Of a DNA stretch of 64,000 nucleotides, positions 18,690 to 27,390 are shown in pieces; position 1 is the stretch's first letter, and each line of letters starts with the position of its first letter. The position numbers and the translations under genes were made by a program. The stretch is from Bacteroidales bacterium (GTDB lineage Bacteria > Bacteroidota > Bacteroidia > Bacteroidales > UBA932), in assembly GCA_023227835.1 (NCBI GenBank), contig JALOCI010000006.1:1-64000 (forward strand), read 5' to 3'. Below the pieces are notes generated by a model. That model was not told the origin of the DNA. It did not search any database and saw only the letters and a program-made list of their open reading frames with translations.

Positions 18690-19823
18690 TTATAATAATG
18701 ACTTGAAGAGAGAATCCCATTCCTGTCCTATTAGTTCAATGCGGAATCTTTCAGCCCTGTCTCTTGCCTTTTTGCCCATCTCTTTTCTGAAGTCATCATT
18801 CTCTATAAGATAATTAATTTTTAAGGCAAGTGTCTCTATATCTCCGGGGTTTGTTAAAAAACCGTCAATTCCATCATTTATTATGTCTTTCGGGCCGCAA
18901 GGACAGGCAAAGGCAACGGGTGGAAGCCCGCAAGCCATAGCTTCTGTTATGACCATCCCGAAACCCTCGAAACGGGAACTGAATGCAAAAACTGACCCTT
19001 CTGACATTTTGTTTGAAAGATCAGGTACAGCATCATATAGAATGCAACTCTCCTGATTTCCGTTTTTGGAAATTTGATCCAGGAATGCCTCCTTATTTCC
19101 ATTGCCATATATCTTTAATGTCCAATCAGGGTGTTTCTTTGCAATGATACGCCATGAATCAATCAGCATGTCAAACCCTTTTTGTCTGACAAACCTGCCA
19201 GCGGCCACAACTATTTTGTTTGTACAGTCGGATGTTGACTCGGGAAACTCAGGGAGAGGATTGTATATAACGGCAAGGTTGTCGAGCTCAAACCACTTAT
19301 CTTTGTCCTCATTGCTCAATACTACAAATTTATCCAGTCTTTTAAGGTTAACAATGAGCTGATGCATCCAGATTTTTGCAAAAAAAGTTTTTAGAAGGGG
19401 AAAACCACTATTGGCAAAATCCCGGTAATTACTTTTATTGAAATGCATCTCTCCAACCTTTTTGCTTCCATCCTTTATCCTTGTGATGAAATTTATTTCC
19501 CTTCTCAACATGGAAACGGTAATGTCTGGTTTTAATTCAAAAAGTGCTCTTTTTAATCTGCTTCTGTATCTAACCTGTTTTACGGAGTAGGCAAATATCT
19601 TTTTGTAGAGGGGATACCTCCAGATATCATCATAATTGATGTCCAGATTAATAATTCTTATTTTGTCAGAAAGATGGAAGGCATTTTCCCTATTTTTACC
19701 GTCAGTAAGGATAATTACGATTTCATACCCGAGATTTTCCGCCAGATAGTTTGCCTTTATAGAGAGAGTCCGTTCCATTCCGCTTACGGAGTATAGAGAT
19801 GGTATGCAGTAAGCTATTTTCAT
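18690..19823 (-). CDS. GT4 family glycosyltransferase
   Basis: This enzyme of about 377 residues opens with MKIAYCIPSLYSVSGMER, including the glycine-rich acceptor loop, and carries VVAAGRFVRQKGFDML at the donor-domain entry and the E-x7-E motif SRFEGFGMVITEAMACGLPP. The sequence is close to amylovoran/GalNAc-alpha-1,4-transferase-like GT4 members. The ATG at 19823 is preferred because it gives the standard N-terminus and is preceded by GAGG at suitable distance; an ATG at 19838 is possible. It is the first gene of the reverse operon ending at 15516. Confidence 0.88.
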   Translation of the reverse strand: MKIAYCIPSLYSVSGMERTLSIKANYLAENLGYEIVIILTDGKNRENAFHLSDKIRIINLDINYDDIWRYPLYKKIFAYSVKQVRYRSRLKRALFELKPDITVSMLRREINFITRIKDGSKKVGEMHFNKSNYRDFANSGFPLLKTFFAKIWMHQLIVNLKRLDKFVVLSNEDKDKWFELDNLAVIYNPLPEFPESTSDCTNKIVVAAGRFVRQKGFDMLIDSWRIIAKKHPDWTLKIYGNGNKEAFLDQISKNGNQESCILYDAVPDLSNKMSEGSVFAFSSRFEGFGMVITEAMACGLPPVAFACPCGPKDIINDGIDGFLTNPGDIETLALKINYLIENDDFRKEMGKKARDRAERFRIELIGQEWDSLFKSLL

Positions 19824-19906
19824 GGATTTTCCTCTCATATTCTTTTCCGGATCGTTTATATATCAAATTTAAGATTTTTCTTAAATTTACGATAATTTAT
19901 AATGCC

Positions 19907-20695
19907 ATGAAAATAGGAAACCCTTACGAAAAAAGCAGTCTTCACATTAAAAAAGGAGGTATGGTACTGGAGGTTGGTCCCGGAAGCAATCCGACCAGAG
20001 AAGCTGATGTTCTTGTTGAAAAATTTATTGATGACAACCATCACAGAAGAGGGGATTTCAGGATTTACCCTCACCAGACTATTTTACAGGCAGATGCTAA
20101 TAAATTACCTTTTGCAGATAAGTTGTTTGATTATGTGGTTTGCAGTCATGTGATTGAACATGTGGATGATCCGGCAAAATTTGCTGAAGAGCAGAGCCGT
20201 GTGGCAAAAGCCGGGTATCTTGAGGCTCCTAGTCTTATAGGTGAGATTCTGGCACCTAAAGAGTCTCACAAATGGGTTTCACTTGAGATTGACAATAAAT
20301 TCGTAATGTTTGAGAAATCAAAGATGCCTTATGATTTTGCAACAGATTTCGGGGATCTTTTTCTGAATTATCTTCCATATCACTCTTTACCATTCAGATT
20401 ACAGATTCTTACAAGAAACAATTTCAATGCGGTAAGGTACGAATGGAGAGATTCTATTGATATAATCGTTAATCCTTCGGATGAATATCTGAGCTCTTTC
20501 TTTTTAAAAAAATGGGATCCTTTAATGGTGCAGAAAATGTTTCCTGAATTTTCAACATCAAGAGAGTTTTCAGCAACAGCAAAAGCATTGTTTTATTTCA
20601 TAAAGCAAAGATTTATAAGAGCTCTGGGTATATATAAAAAGCCTGTTTCATTTGAGGAATACAACAAACAACATGGTTCACCGGCCAAGAATTAG
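19907..20695 (+). CDS. SAM-dependent class I methyltransferase
   Basis: This protein of about 262 residues has motif I VLEVGPGSNPT, an acidic residue region ILQADANKLPFADKLFDYVV, and post-motif SHVIEHVDDP, all usual for type-11 methyltransferases. The target is unknown; in this locus a sugar hydroxyl or the glycan end is plausible. The start is the ATG at 19907, because extension upstream gives an unrelated hydrophobic leader overlapping the divergent GT4 gene. The end overlaps the next glycosyltransferase by 23 bases. Confidence 0.82.
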   Translation: MKIGNPYEKSSLHIKKGGMVLEVGPGSNPTREADVLVEKFIDDNHHRRGDFRIYPHQTILQADANKLPFADKLFDYVVCSHVIEHVDDPAKFAEEQSRVAKAGYLEAPSLIGEILAPKESHKWVSLEIDNKFVMFEKSKMPYDFATDFGDLFLNYLPYHSLPFRLQILTRNNFNAVRYEWRDSIDIIVNPSDEYLSSFFLKKWDPLMVQKMFPEFSTSREFSATAKALFYFIKQRFIRALGIYKKPVSFEEYNKQHGSPAKN

Positions 20696-21656
20696 TGTAA
20701 TAATACCGGTATACAACACTGCCGACTATCTTGAATCTGCACTTTTGTCTGTTTTAAAACAGACATTGGAGGAGATTGAAGTTCTAATTATCAATGACGG
20801 TTCTACAGATAACAGCAGTAAAATAATTGAAGCATTTCAGAAGAAAGATAACAGGATTAAGTATTATTACCAGGAAAATCAAGGGCAATCAGTCGCAAGA
20901 AATACCGGTCTTGATAATTCAAGCGGGGAATATGTGTATTTTATGGACAGTGATGATATCCTTGAATCACATGCATTGGAGGTTTGTTATCAAAGATGTG
21001 AGGCCGATAATCTTGATTTCGTTTTTTTTGATGCGGATGTCTTTTCTGAGGATGGAGGCTCATTGCGTTGGGATTACATAAGGACGGGAAAGATTTCCGA
21101 GGAGTTGCAGACGGGCGGTGAAGCAATGTTAAAGCTTTTGAATATTGGACGATTTCGTGTTGCGCCGTGGCTTCTGTTTATAAAAAGAAGCTTTATCGAG
21201 AAATCTAAATTCAGATTTTTTCCTGGAATTATCCATGAAGATGAGTTATTTACCACTAAGTTATTCCTTGAGGCAAATAGAGTTGCCTTGGTCCCCCTCG
21301 TTTTATTTCATAGAAGAATAAGGCCAAACTCAACAATGACTAAAAAATTCTCAAGCAGAAATGCTGAGGGTTATTTAAAAGTCATAGAGGAGTTAAGGAA
21401 TTATTCATTAAATATTGACAGGATCAAAGTATCCCTGGTTGAAAGAGAAATCATTCTTTTGACAAACTCATTGGTCTATCAAGCCGAGGCATTCTCATTA
21501 AAGGACAGGATCGTCGTTTTGAGGCGGTTAAGGAGATTGAGGTGTCTGGCTTATATAAAGATAAAAAACCTGTTGATAATTCTTTTTCCGCATCTAACAA
21601 GGATAAAACCTTATATTGTCCGACCTATACTAAGGTTAATAAGACATTCTAATTAA
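20673..21656 (+). CDS. GT2 glycosyltransferase
   Basis: This enzyme of about 327 residues begins MVHRPRISVIIPVYN and has the classic GT-A series IINDGSTDNS, GQSVARNTGLD and YVYFMDSDDIL, followed by HEDELFTTKLFLEA. It adds one sugar from an NDP donor. The ATG at 20673 lies within the end of the methyltransferase gene; the TTG seven codons upstream is less likely. Its stop overlaps that of the converging LruC-domain lipoprotein gene by eight bases, which marks the right edge of the polysaccharide locus. Confidence 0.88.
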   Translation: MVHRPRISVIIPVYNTADYLESALLSVLKQTLEEIEVLIINDGSTDNSSKIIEAFQKKDNRIKYYYQENQGQSVARNTGLDNSSGEYVYFMDSDDILESHALEVCYQRCEADNLDFVFFDADVFSEDGGSLRWDYIRTGKISEELQTGGEAMLKLLNIGRFRVAPWLLFIKRSFIEKSKFRFFPGIIHEDELFTTKLFLEANRVALVPLVLFHRRIRPNSTMTKKFSSRNAEGYLKVIEELRNYSLNIDRIKVSLVEREIILLTNSLVYQAEAFSLKDRIVVLRRLRRLRCLAYIKIKNLLIILFPHLTRIKPYIVRPILRLIRHSN

Positions 21657-22788
21657 TATAATTAAAACTCCCGGCAGTATATAGGCTGTCTATAACAGAG
21701 TTTGAATACCAGTTTAGATTGGTATTTCCCGAGCTTTCAGCCCACAATTTAAAATCCGGATAGGCTTTGTAAATTTTTACAAACTCTCTTGGATGGCGAA
21801 TGGATTTTTCGCTTATTATTGCCCATACCCAATTATCTACTGTAGAAAAATTCGTCAGAGGCCTTGTAGCAATAAACAACGATGTGTTGAACCTTTCAGT
21901 GGGAGACTGATCTTTAAAGTGAACCTCCTGCCATCTGTATTTGAACACCGTAAACAAATCAAGGTTGACTTTAGATGAGTTGGTGGCATCCAGGAAAGTG
22001 AAATTTGAGTAGCTAACCAGACTTGAAGACTTAAAATATATTTTAACAGAAAATTCTTCTGAATTTGTAAATGTATCTATATTCCTGACATTCAGAAAGA
22101 GATCCTTGTCGTTGTCGAAGTATTCTCTGTAATCTCCTGTTAGAGGAATGACCTGGGACAAATAATTATACATTTCAGGAGTGTATCCCTTATTAACCCT
22201 GTTAATGCTGAACAAGCCGCTAACATTAGGCCCGTTGTCATACACAACATAGTCTACGATATCAATGGGAAACCGATACGATAAGTTGGCCGCAATTCCT
22301 ATTGTCTCATAGGAACTTCCTATTGCTCTCGGCTGAATGGTTAGGGTAATGGAATTAACCAGGAGCTGATTTGTAAGGTCGTATTCAATGTTAAGGCCGA
22401 AAACAACATCATTCATATCCATATCTCCCTTAGAAGGAAACAGGTCTTCGAACATAACTGTTGCATACTTGCCTTTAGCCGGAAAGTAGATTCTCTGAAA
22501 ATTATTGTTTCCAGCCTTGGTTTGTACAGACTGAGCCTCAGCCTTGACTGTAAGGGCTGAACCTTTACCTGTTACAATGTCGTATGTCCCGGCAGGAAGA
22601 AATGATGCTACGGTATCACCACTCTCGTTTAATATGGAAGATACGGTGTTAAGTACAAGTTGTTTTGACTCTATTGTCTTCCAGTCAAAATCAAGAGGCA
22701 CATCTACAGGTGGTACAAAGGAGTCGTCCGGCATCTTGAAGCATGAGGTACAAAGTAAGGCCGATAATATAAGAACAGGAGTTTTCAT
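21649..22788 (-). CDS. LruC-domain lipoprotein
   Basis: This 379-residue protein has a lipoprotein signal (LLCTSC, lipidated cysteine about residue 16) and a LruC/DUF4842 region recognisable from YFPAKGKYATVMFEDLFPSK followed by GDMDMNDVVFG. A short DFDWKT motif lies soon after the lipobox and is also found in the second LruC protein at 30326-32809. LruC proteins were first noted as secreted Leptospira antigens; their function is not known. Cell-surface or outer-membrane location is likely. A TATTTTTG element at 22817-22824 may be its -7 box. Confidence 0.8.
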   Translation of the reverse strand: MKTPVLILSALLCTSCFKMPDDSFVPPVDVPLDFDWKTIESKQLVLNTVSSILNESGDTVASFLPAGTYDIVTGKGSALTVKAEAQSVQTKAGNNNFQRIYFPAKGKYATVMFEDLFPSKGDMDMNDVVFGLNIEYDLTNQLLVNSITLTIQPRAIGSSYETIGIAANLSYRFPIDIVDYVVYDNGPNVSGLFSINRVNKGYTPEMYNYLSQVIPLTGDYREYFDNDKDLFLNVRNIDTFTNSEEFSVKIYFKSSSLVSYSNFTFLDATNSSKVNLDLFTVFKYRWQEVHFKDQSPTERFNTSLFIATRPLTNFSTVDNWVWAIISEKSIRHPREFVKIYKAYPDFKLWAESSGNTNLNWYSNSVIDSLYTAGSFNYIN

Positions 22789-22816
22789 TTTGGATAAACC
22801 GTATTAACTCTTTCTA

Positions 22817-22824
22817 CAAAAATA
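22817..22824 (-). promoter_or_regulatory. Candidate -7 element of the LruC lipoprotein gene
   Basis: The minus strand reads TATTTTTG, matching TAnnTTTG, 28 bases before the ATG at 22788. No TTTG is found at the usual -33 distance, so only half of the promoter is supported. Confidence 0.4.
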
Positions 22825-22899
22825 GAAAAATATTTGGAAAAATGCTTTAGAGACTGTTATTTTGCATTAATTAATAAGTCTATTAAATAAAACTATTAA

Positions 22900-23517
22900 A
22901 TGAGTGAAAAAAATCAAAATATGGAGAGGCAGATAATCGATGCTGCAGAGGAGCTTTTTCTGAAAAAAGGGTTTACAAGGACTTCCACTACTGAAATTGC
23001 ACAAAAGGCAGGTTGTAATCAGGCGCTTGTTCACTACTACTTCAGGACCAAGGAAAACCTTTTTAATAAATTGTTTGAAGAGAAATTTCTGCGATTCATT
23101 GAATCTATATCGATAGATGAAGAGTGTAAAGGAGGTCTTAAGGAAAGGATCGAGAATATTGTCAGAAAACATATCGATTTTCTTTGTCAGAATCCTGGTC
23201 TTCCGCTGTTGCTCCTCAGTGAAGTGAACAGGAACAGCGATCACATAGGAAATATTTTTGAAAAGATGAAGCTACATGCTATACATATTGTCGGTATGCT
23301 GGAGACTGAGATTGCAAAAGAGCGTGAAAAAGGGCTTATCCGTAATGTGAATGGTTTTGATATGATATTCAATATAATCTCTCTTAATGTTTTTATGTTT
23401 ATTGCAAAACCGTTGCTCTTGAACATAAGAGATATGAACGACGAGAGTTATAAAGCATTTATCAATGCCAGAAAAGACGAGATTATAAAAACAATTATTG
23501 GAGGAATATATTTATGA
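22900..23517 (+). CDS. TetR/AcrR-family transcriptional regulator of the efflux operon
   Basis: This 205-residue protein has an N-terminal TetR helix-turn-helix (about 5-55; IIDAAEELFLKKGFTRTS, TEIAQKAGCNQALVHYYF) and a C-terminal ligand-binding helical domain. It is first in an operon with TolC, HlyD, two ATPases and two permeases, the same content as the E. coli cecR-ybhGFSR locus, so it most likely represses that operon and responds to an exported compound. A direct repeat CTATTAAAT (22880-22888 and 22893-22901) overlaps its start and could be part of an operator; that is a guess. Its stop overlaps the tolC-like start by four bases. Confidence 0.9.
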   Translation: MSEKNQNMERQIIDAAEELFLKKGFTRTSTTEIAQKAGCNQALVHYYFRTKENLFNKLFEEKFLRFIESISIDEECKGGLKERIENIVRKHIDFLCQNPGLPLLLLSEVNRNSDHIGNIFEKMKLHAIHIVGMLETEIAKEREKGLIRNVNGFDMIFNIISLNVFMFIAKPLLLNIRDMNDESYKAFINARKDEIIKTIIGGIYL

Positions 23518-24776
23518 AAACCCGTTATAGGATATTAATAGTCCTGAGCGTTCTGTTAGCTCTTGGAAGCGACCTGTATGCACAGTATACAATCAGTATA
23601 TGTCAACAGAAAGTTGAGGCTAATTATCCGCTGGTAAAGAAGTATGATCTTGTAGAACAATCCCGGTCATTTAACCTTAAGAATGCAAATATGGCATATT
23701 TACCCCAGGTTACATTACAGGCTAAGGCATCTTATCAGTCAGAAGTTACGGAGATACCAATCTCTTTGCCGGGAGTAAATATCGAGCCGTTTAATAAGGA
23801 TCAGTACAATGCAGTAATGCAGGTAGATCAGGTAATATGGGACGGAGGTGCTACTGCATCCCGTAAAAACATGATAAAAAAAGAGTCTGATCTTGAAAAA
23901 AGCAGGTTGGATGTTGATATGTATGCTGTGAGAGAGAGAGTTAATCAGGTTTATTTTGGTGTAGTTCTTATAGACAAGCAAATAGAGCAAACAGAGCTAC
24001 TCCTTAAGGATCTTGAAAGAAACGTTAATAAAATTAATGCATACATAAGTGGCGGCCTGGCCAATCAATCTGATTTAGATGTAATAAATGTGGAGGTTTT
24101 AAATGCAAAACAGAAAGAAACCGAACTCAAGGCCGGAAGAAGAGCCTATGTTTCGATGCTTTCTGCGATGATGGGCATTAACCCGGATTATAGTTCGACA
24201 TTCGAAATCCCACAGGATACAGCTACATCATTTGAGATTAGAAGACCAGAGCTAATAATGCTTCAAATACAGGGAGATTTCCTGGACACTCAAAGAGGGA
24301 TTGTAAAATCGCAACTAAAACCTAAAGTCGGAGCCTATATTCAGGCCGGATACGGCCGTCCCGGCCTTAATATGCTTAATAATACATTTTCTCCTTTTTA
24401 TATAGCGGGTGTAAAGGCCGTATGGAATCTTGGCGGTTTTTATACAAAAAAGCGCGATCTGGGATTAATTGACCTGAATAAAAAGAGTGTGGAAAATTCA
24501 AGAGAGACTTTTTTATACAATACAAACCTTCAAGTAGTAATGCAATCTGAAGAGATAAAAAAAATAAAAGAATTGCTGAATAGGGATGATGAGGTTATTG
24601 CTCTTAGAGAAAAAATACAAAAATCAGCGGAGATTAAACTGGGAGAGGGGACAATGTCTGTGTCCGACATGGTGCATGAAATGAATCAGCTTGATGCGGC
24701 CAGGGTTATTAAAGCCAAACATGAAGTTGAGCTAATGATGGCAATATACAATTTTAAAAATACTACAAATAATTAA
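23514..24776 (+). CDS. TolC-family outer-membrane efflux protein
   Basis: This 420-residue protein has a signal peptide (ending LYAQ) and two OEP repeats with long helices and beta-barrel strand patterns (LPQVTLQAKASYQSE, PKVGAYIQAGYG). Length is normal for the family. It should form the outer-membrane duct for the HlyD/ABC pump encoded directly downstream. The start overlaps the regulator gene by ATGA, and the HlyD gene follows after 11 bases. Confidence 0.9.
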   Translation: MKTRYRILIVLSVLLALGSDLYAQYTISICQQKVEANYPLVKKYDLVEQSRSFNLKNANMAYLPQVTLQAKASYQSEVTEIPISLPGVNIEPFNKDQYNAVMQVDQVIWDGGATASRKNMIKKESDLEKSRLDVDMYAVRERVNQVYFGVVLIDKQIEQTELLLKDLERNVNKINAYISGGLANQSDLDVINVEVLNAKQKETELKAGRRAYVSMLSAMMGINPDYSSTFEIPQDTATSFEIRRPELIMLQIQGDFLDTQRGIVKSQLKPKVGAYIQAGYGRPGLNMLNNTFSPFYIAGVKAVWNLGGFYTKKRDLGLIDLNKKSVENSRETFLYNTNLQVVMQSEEIKKIKELLNRDDEVIALREKIQKSAEIKLGEGTMSVSDMVHEMNQLDAARVIKAKHEVELMMAIYNFKNTTNN

Positions 24777-24787
24777 AAAAGAATACA

Positions 24788-25699
24788 ATGAATAGATCAT
24801 TAGGTTATATGATATTTACGGTGATATTATTCACAAGCTACTCATGCAGTGATAACGACGGAAACTTTGATGCCTCTGGTAATTTTGAGGCAACAGAGAT
24901 AATAATATCATCGGAAGCAACAGGCCGCATATTAAATCTTTGTGTAGAAGAGGGACAGGATGTTGACCAAAATGTTCAATTGGGTTACGTCGATACCGTT
25001 CAACTACAATTGCAGAAAGAGAGGCTTATCTCAAGTGCAAAGGCAGTTAGAAACAGAAAGGCAGATATCCCGACACAGATTGCTGCAATTGACCAACAGA
25101 TATCTAATCTCGAAATTGAGAAAAACAGGGCCGAACGCCTTATTGCGATGGGCGCGGGCAATACAAAGACCCTTGACGATATTAATGCTCAGATGTCTAC
25201 ACTAAATAAGCAGAAAAGTGCCCAGTTATCATCTTTGCAAAGGAACAATTCAAGTGCAGATAGTGAAGGTTCGGCAATAGAGGCTCAGATAAAGCAATTG
25301 GATGATCAGATAAACCGCTGTAAAATCTATTCTCCTGTTAAGGGAACCATAATAGGAAAATATGCCGAGGTGGGAGAGTTTGCAACAGTAGGAAAACCAC
25401 TTTTTAAGGTGGCAGATCTGGATACAATTACGCTTAAGGCATATATGACACAGAGTCAGCTCACAAAATTAAAACTGAGAGATAAGGTCAGAGTATTTGC
25501 AGATTTTGGCCTTAAAGAGAGAAAAGAATATGATGGGGTAGTGTCTTGGATATCCGACAAAGCGGAATTTACGCCAAAAACCATACAGACAAAAGAAGAA
25601 CGTGAAAATTTCGTATATGCGTTAAAAGTCAGAGTAAAAAATGACGGTTACCTTAAAATCGGGATGTACGGTGAGTTGCAGTTTGTAAATAACAGGTAA
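24788..25699 (+). CDS. HlyD-family periplasmic adaptor (YbhG-like), predicted lipoprotein
   Basis: This 303-residue protein begins with a signal that has a lipobox-like TSYSC at about residues 16-20. Next come a biotinyl-lipoyl half (ATGRILNLCVEEGQDVDQ), an alpha-helical hairpin (about 75-170, rich in Q, K and E), the second lipoyl half (CKIYSPVKGTIIGKYAEVGE) and a beta-barrel domain. It bridges the inner-membrane ABC transporter and the TolC-like duct. Its stop is immediately followed by the ATG of the first ATPase. Confidence 0.9.
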   Translation: MNRSLGYMIFTVILFTSYSCSDNDGNFDASGNFEATEIIISSEATGRILNLCVEEGQDVDQNVQLGYVDTVQLQLQKERLISSAKAVRNRKADIPTQIAAIDQQISNLEIEKNRAERLIAMGAGNTKTLDDINAQMSTLNKQKSAQLSSLQRNNSSADSEGSAIEAQIKQLDDQINRCKIYSPVKGTIIGKYAEVGEFATVGKPLFKVADLDTITLKAYMTQSQLTKLKLRDKVRVFADFGLKERKEYDGVVSWISDKAEFTPKTIQTKEERENFVYALKVRVKNDGYLKIGMYGELQFVNNR

Positions 25700-26620
25700 A
25701 TGGAGTCAATAATAGTCAAAGATGTTACAAAACGCTATGGAAGTGTTCAGGCGCTAAGGGGGGTGAGTTTCTCTGCCCATAAAGGCGAAATGTTCGGCCT
25801 GATAGGACCGGATGGCTCAGGAAAAACTTCTCTGTTCAGGATTATGACAACACTTTTGTTGGCAGATTCCGGCAGTGTGACTGTTGACGGCTTTGATGTC
25901 AGGAAGGATTATAAACGTATTAGAGAGAGGGTCGGTTATATGCCAGGGAGATTCTCTCTTTATCAGGACCTCTCCGTTGAGGAAAATCTTAATTTTTTTG
26001 CGACACTATTTAAAACCACTGTAGAGGAAAACTACCCGCTGGTTAAAGATATTTACAGTCAGATAGAACCATTTAAAAAAAGAAAAGCAAGGGATCTCTC
26101 TGGTGGGATGAAGCAAAAACTGGCACTCAGCTGTGCTCTGATACATAAGCCGTCTGTACTGTTTCTCGATGAACCTACAACAGGTGTGGATCCTGTATCA
26201 AGGAAGGAGTTCTGGGGTATGTTGGGAAGGCTTAAAGAACAGGGTATAACCATTATCGTTTCAACACCTTATATGGATGAGGCGAAATTATGTGACAGAA
26301 TAGCATTGATTAACGAAGGAACATTTATGAAGATAGATACTCCGGCTGGGATAACAAGCTCTCTTGAAAAGAAAATAATGTCTGTGAAAGGAGATGATAT
26401 GTATCCTATTCTTAAGGCTTTACGCGAATTGCCCATTGTTGATATGGCATTCGGATTTGGAGACATGCATCATATAACACTAAGAGATTTCTCTACAACA
26501 ACAGATGCCGTCGTAAAAATGATGGGAAATATCGGTTTTACCAATCTGGAAGTCAGAGAGATTGATGCGAATATTGAGGATTGTTATATGATACTGTCAA
26601 AGATGAAATCAGAAAACTAG
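25700..26620 (+). CDS. ABC transporter ATPase, first half of a YbhF-type pair
   Basis: This 306-residue nucleotide-binding protein has Walker A GPDGSGKT (36-43), signature LSGGMKQ (133-139) and Walker B VLFLDE (153-158). The H-loop histidine is missing: STPYMDEA has proline at position 190 where the second ATPase has histidine. In E. coli YbhF the two ATPase domains are fused in one protein; here they are separate genes seven bases apart. It energises the two permeases downstream. The C-terminal 80 residues form the extra domain often seen in drug-export ATPases. Confidence 0.92.
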   Translation: MESIIVKDVTKRYGSVQALRGVSFSAHKGEMFGLIGPDGSGKTSLFRIMTTLLLADSGSVTVDGFDVRKDYKRIRERVGYMPGRFSLYQDLSVEENLNFFATLFKTTVEENYPLVKDIYSQIEPFKKRKARDLSGGMKQKLALSCALIHKPSVLFLDEPTTGVDPVSRKEFWGMLGRLKEQGITIIVSTPYMDEAKLCDRIALINEGTFMKIDTPAGITSSLEKKIMSVKGDDMYPILKALRELPIVDMAFGFGDMHHITLRDFSTTTDAVVKMMGNIGFTNLEVREIDANIEDCYMILSKMKSEN

Positions 26621-26627
26621 CAAGAAG

Positions 26628-27389
26628 ATGACTGGAAAATTTTCAGATAGGGAGAGGGTTATAGTCGTTTCCGAATTGACAAAGAAATTCGGGAATTTTA
26701 CAGCCGTCGATAAAATATCATTTGATGTATATAAAGGGGAGATATTTGGCTTCCTTGGAGCGAACGGTGCCGGTAAGACAACTGCTATGAGGATGCTTTG
26801 TGCACTGAGTATCCCGACATCGGGCACTGCACTTGTGGCCAATCATGATACGATGAGGGAATCAGATAAGGTCAAATCTAATATCGGTTATATGAGTCAG
26901 AAATTTTCTCTTTATGAGGATCTTAAAGTTTGGGAAAACTTCAGACTCTTTGGCGGAATATACGGAATGAATGACAGGGAGATCACAGAAAAAAGCAATC
27001 TTATGTTAGATGAGCTGGGATTTATGTCAGAAAAAAACACACTGGTAAAGGCACTTCCTTTGGGGTGGAAGCAAAAACTGGCATTTTCCGTAGCCATATT
27101 CCATAAGCCGAAAGTGGTTTTTCTTGATGAACCAACCGGGGGAGTAGATCCGTCAACAAGGAGACAGTTCTGGGAGCTTATATATAAGGCCGCACACGAA
27201 GGTATCACAGTCTTTGTAACCACACATTACATGGATGAGGCGGAATATTGTGACAGAGTCTCGGTAATGGTGGACGGAAGGATTGATGCTCTTGATACTC
27301 CTTATAATTTGAAAAAAGAATTCAAGGTGGAAGGGATGGAGGGGGTATTCCTTAAACTTGCAAGAGGGGCAAACAGAAAGGAGATTTAA
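26628..27389 (+). CDS. ABC transporter ATPase, second half of a YbhF-type pair
   Basis: This 253-residue ATPase has Walker A GANGAGKT (44-51), Walker B VVFLDE (163-168) and an intact H-loop histidine (TTHYMDEA, H200). Its signature is LPLGWKQ (143-149) instead of LSGGQ. The defects are complementary to those of the first ATPase, so a heterodimer would have one good and one poor ATP site. The gene ends one base before the ATG of the first permease. Confidence 0.92.
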   Translation: MTGKFSDRERVIVVSELTKKFGNFTAVDKISFDVYKGEIFGFLGANGAGKTTAMRMLCALSIPTSGTALVANHDTMRESDKVKSNIGYMSQKFSLYEDLKVWENFRLFGGIYGMNDREITEKSNLMLDELGFMSEKNTLVKALPLGWKQKLAFSVAIFHKPKVVFLDEPTGGVDPSTRRQFWELIYKAAHEGITVFVTTHYMDEAEYCDRVSVMVDGRIDALDTPYNLKKEFKVEGMEGVFLKLARGANRKEI

Positions 27390-27390
27390 G

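Noticed and set aside
18673..18720. Longer start for the GT2 gene at 17815-18672
   Set aside because: It would overlap the upstream gene by 31 bases and add a hydrophobic leader not usual for this enzyme type.
19799..19906. Longer N-terminus for the methyltransferase
   Set aside because: The extension overlaps the divergent GT4 gene and encodes unrelated hydrophobic sequence; ATG 19907 fits better.
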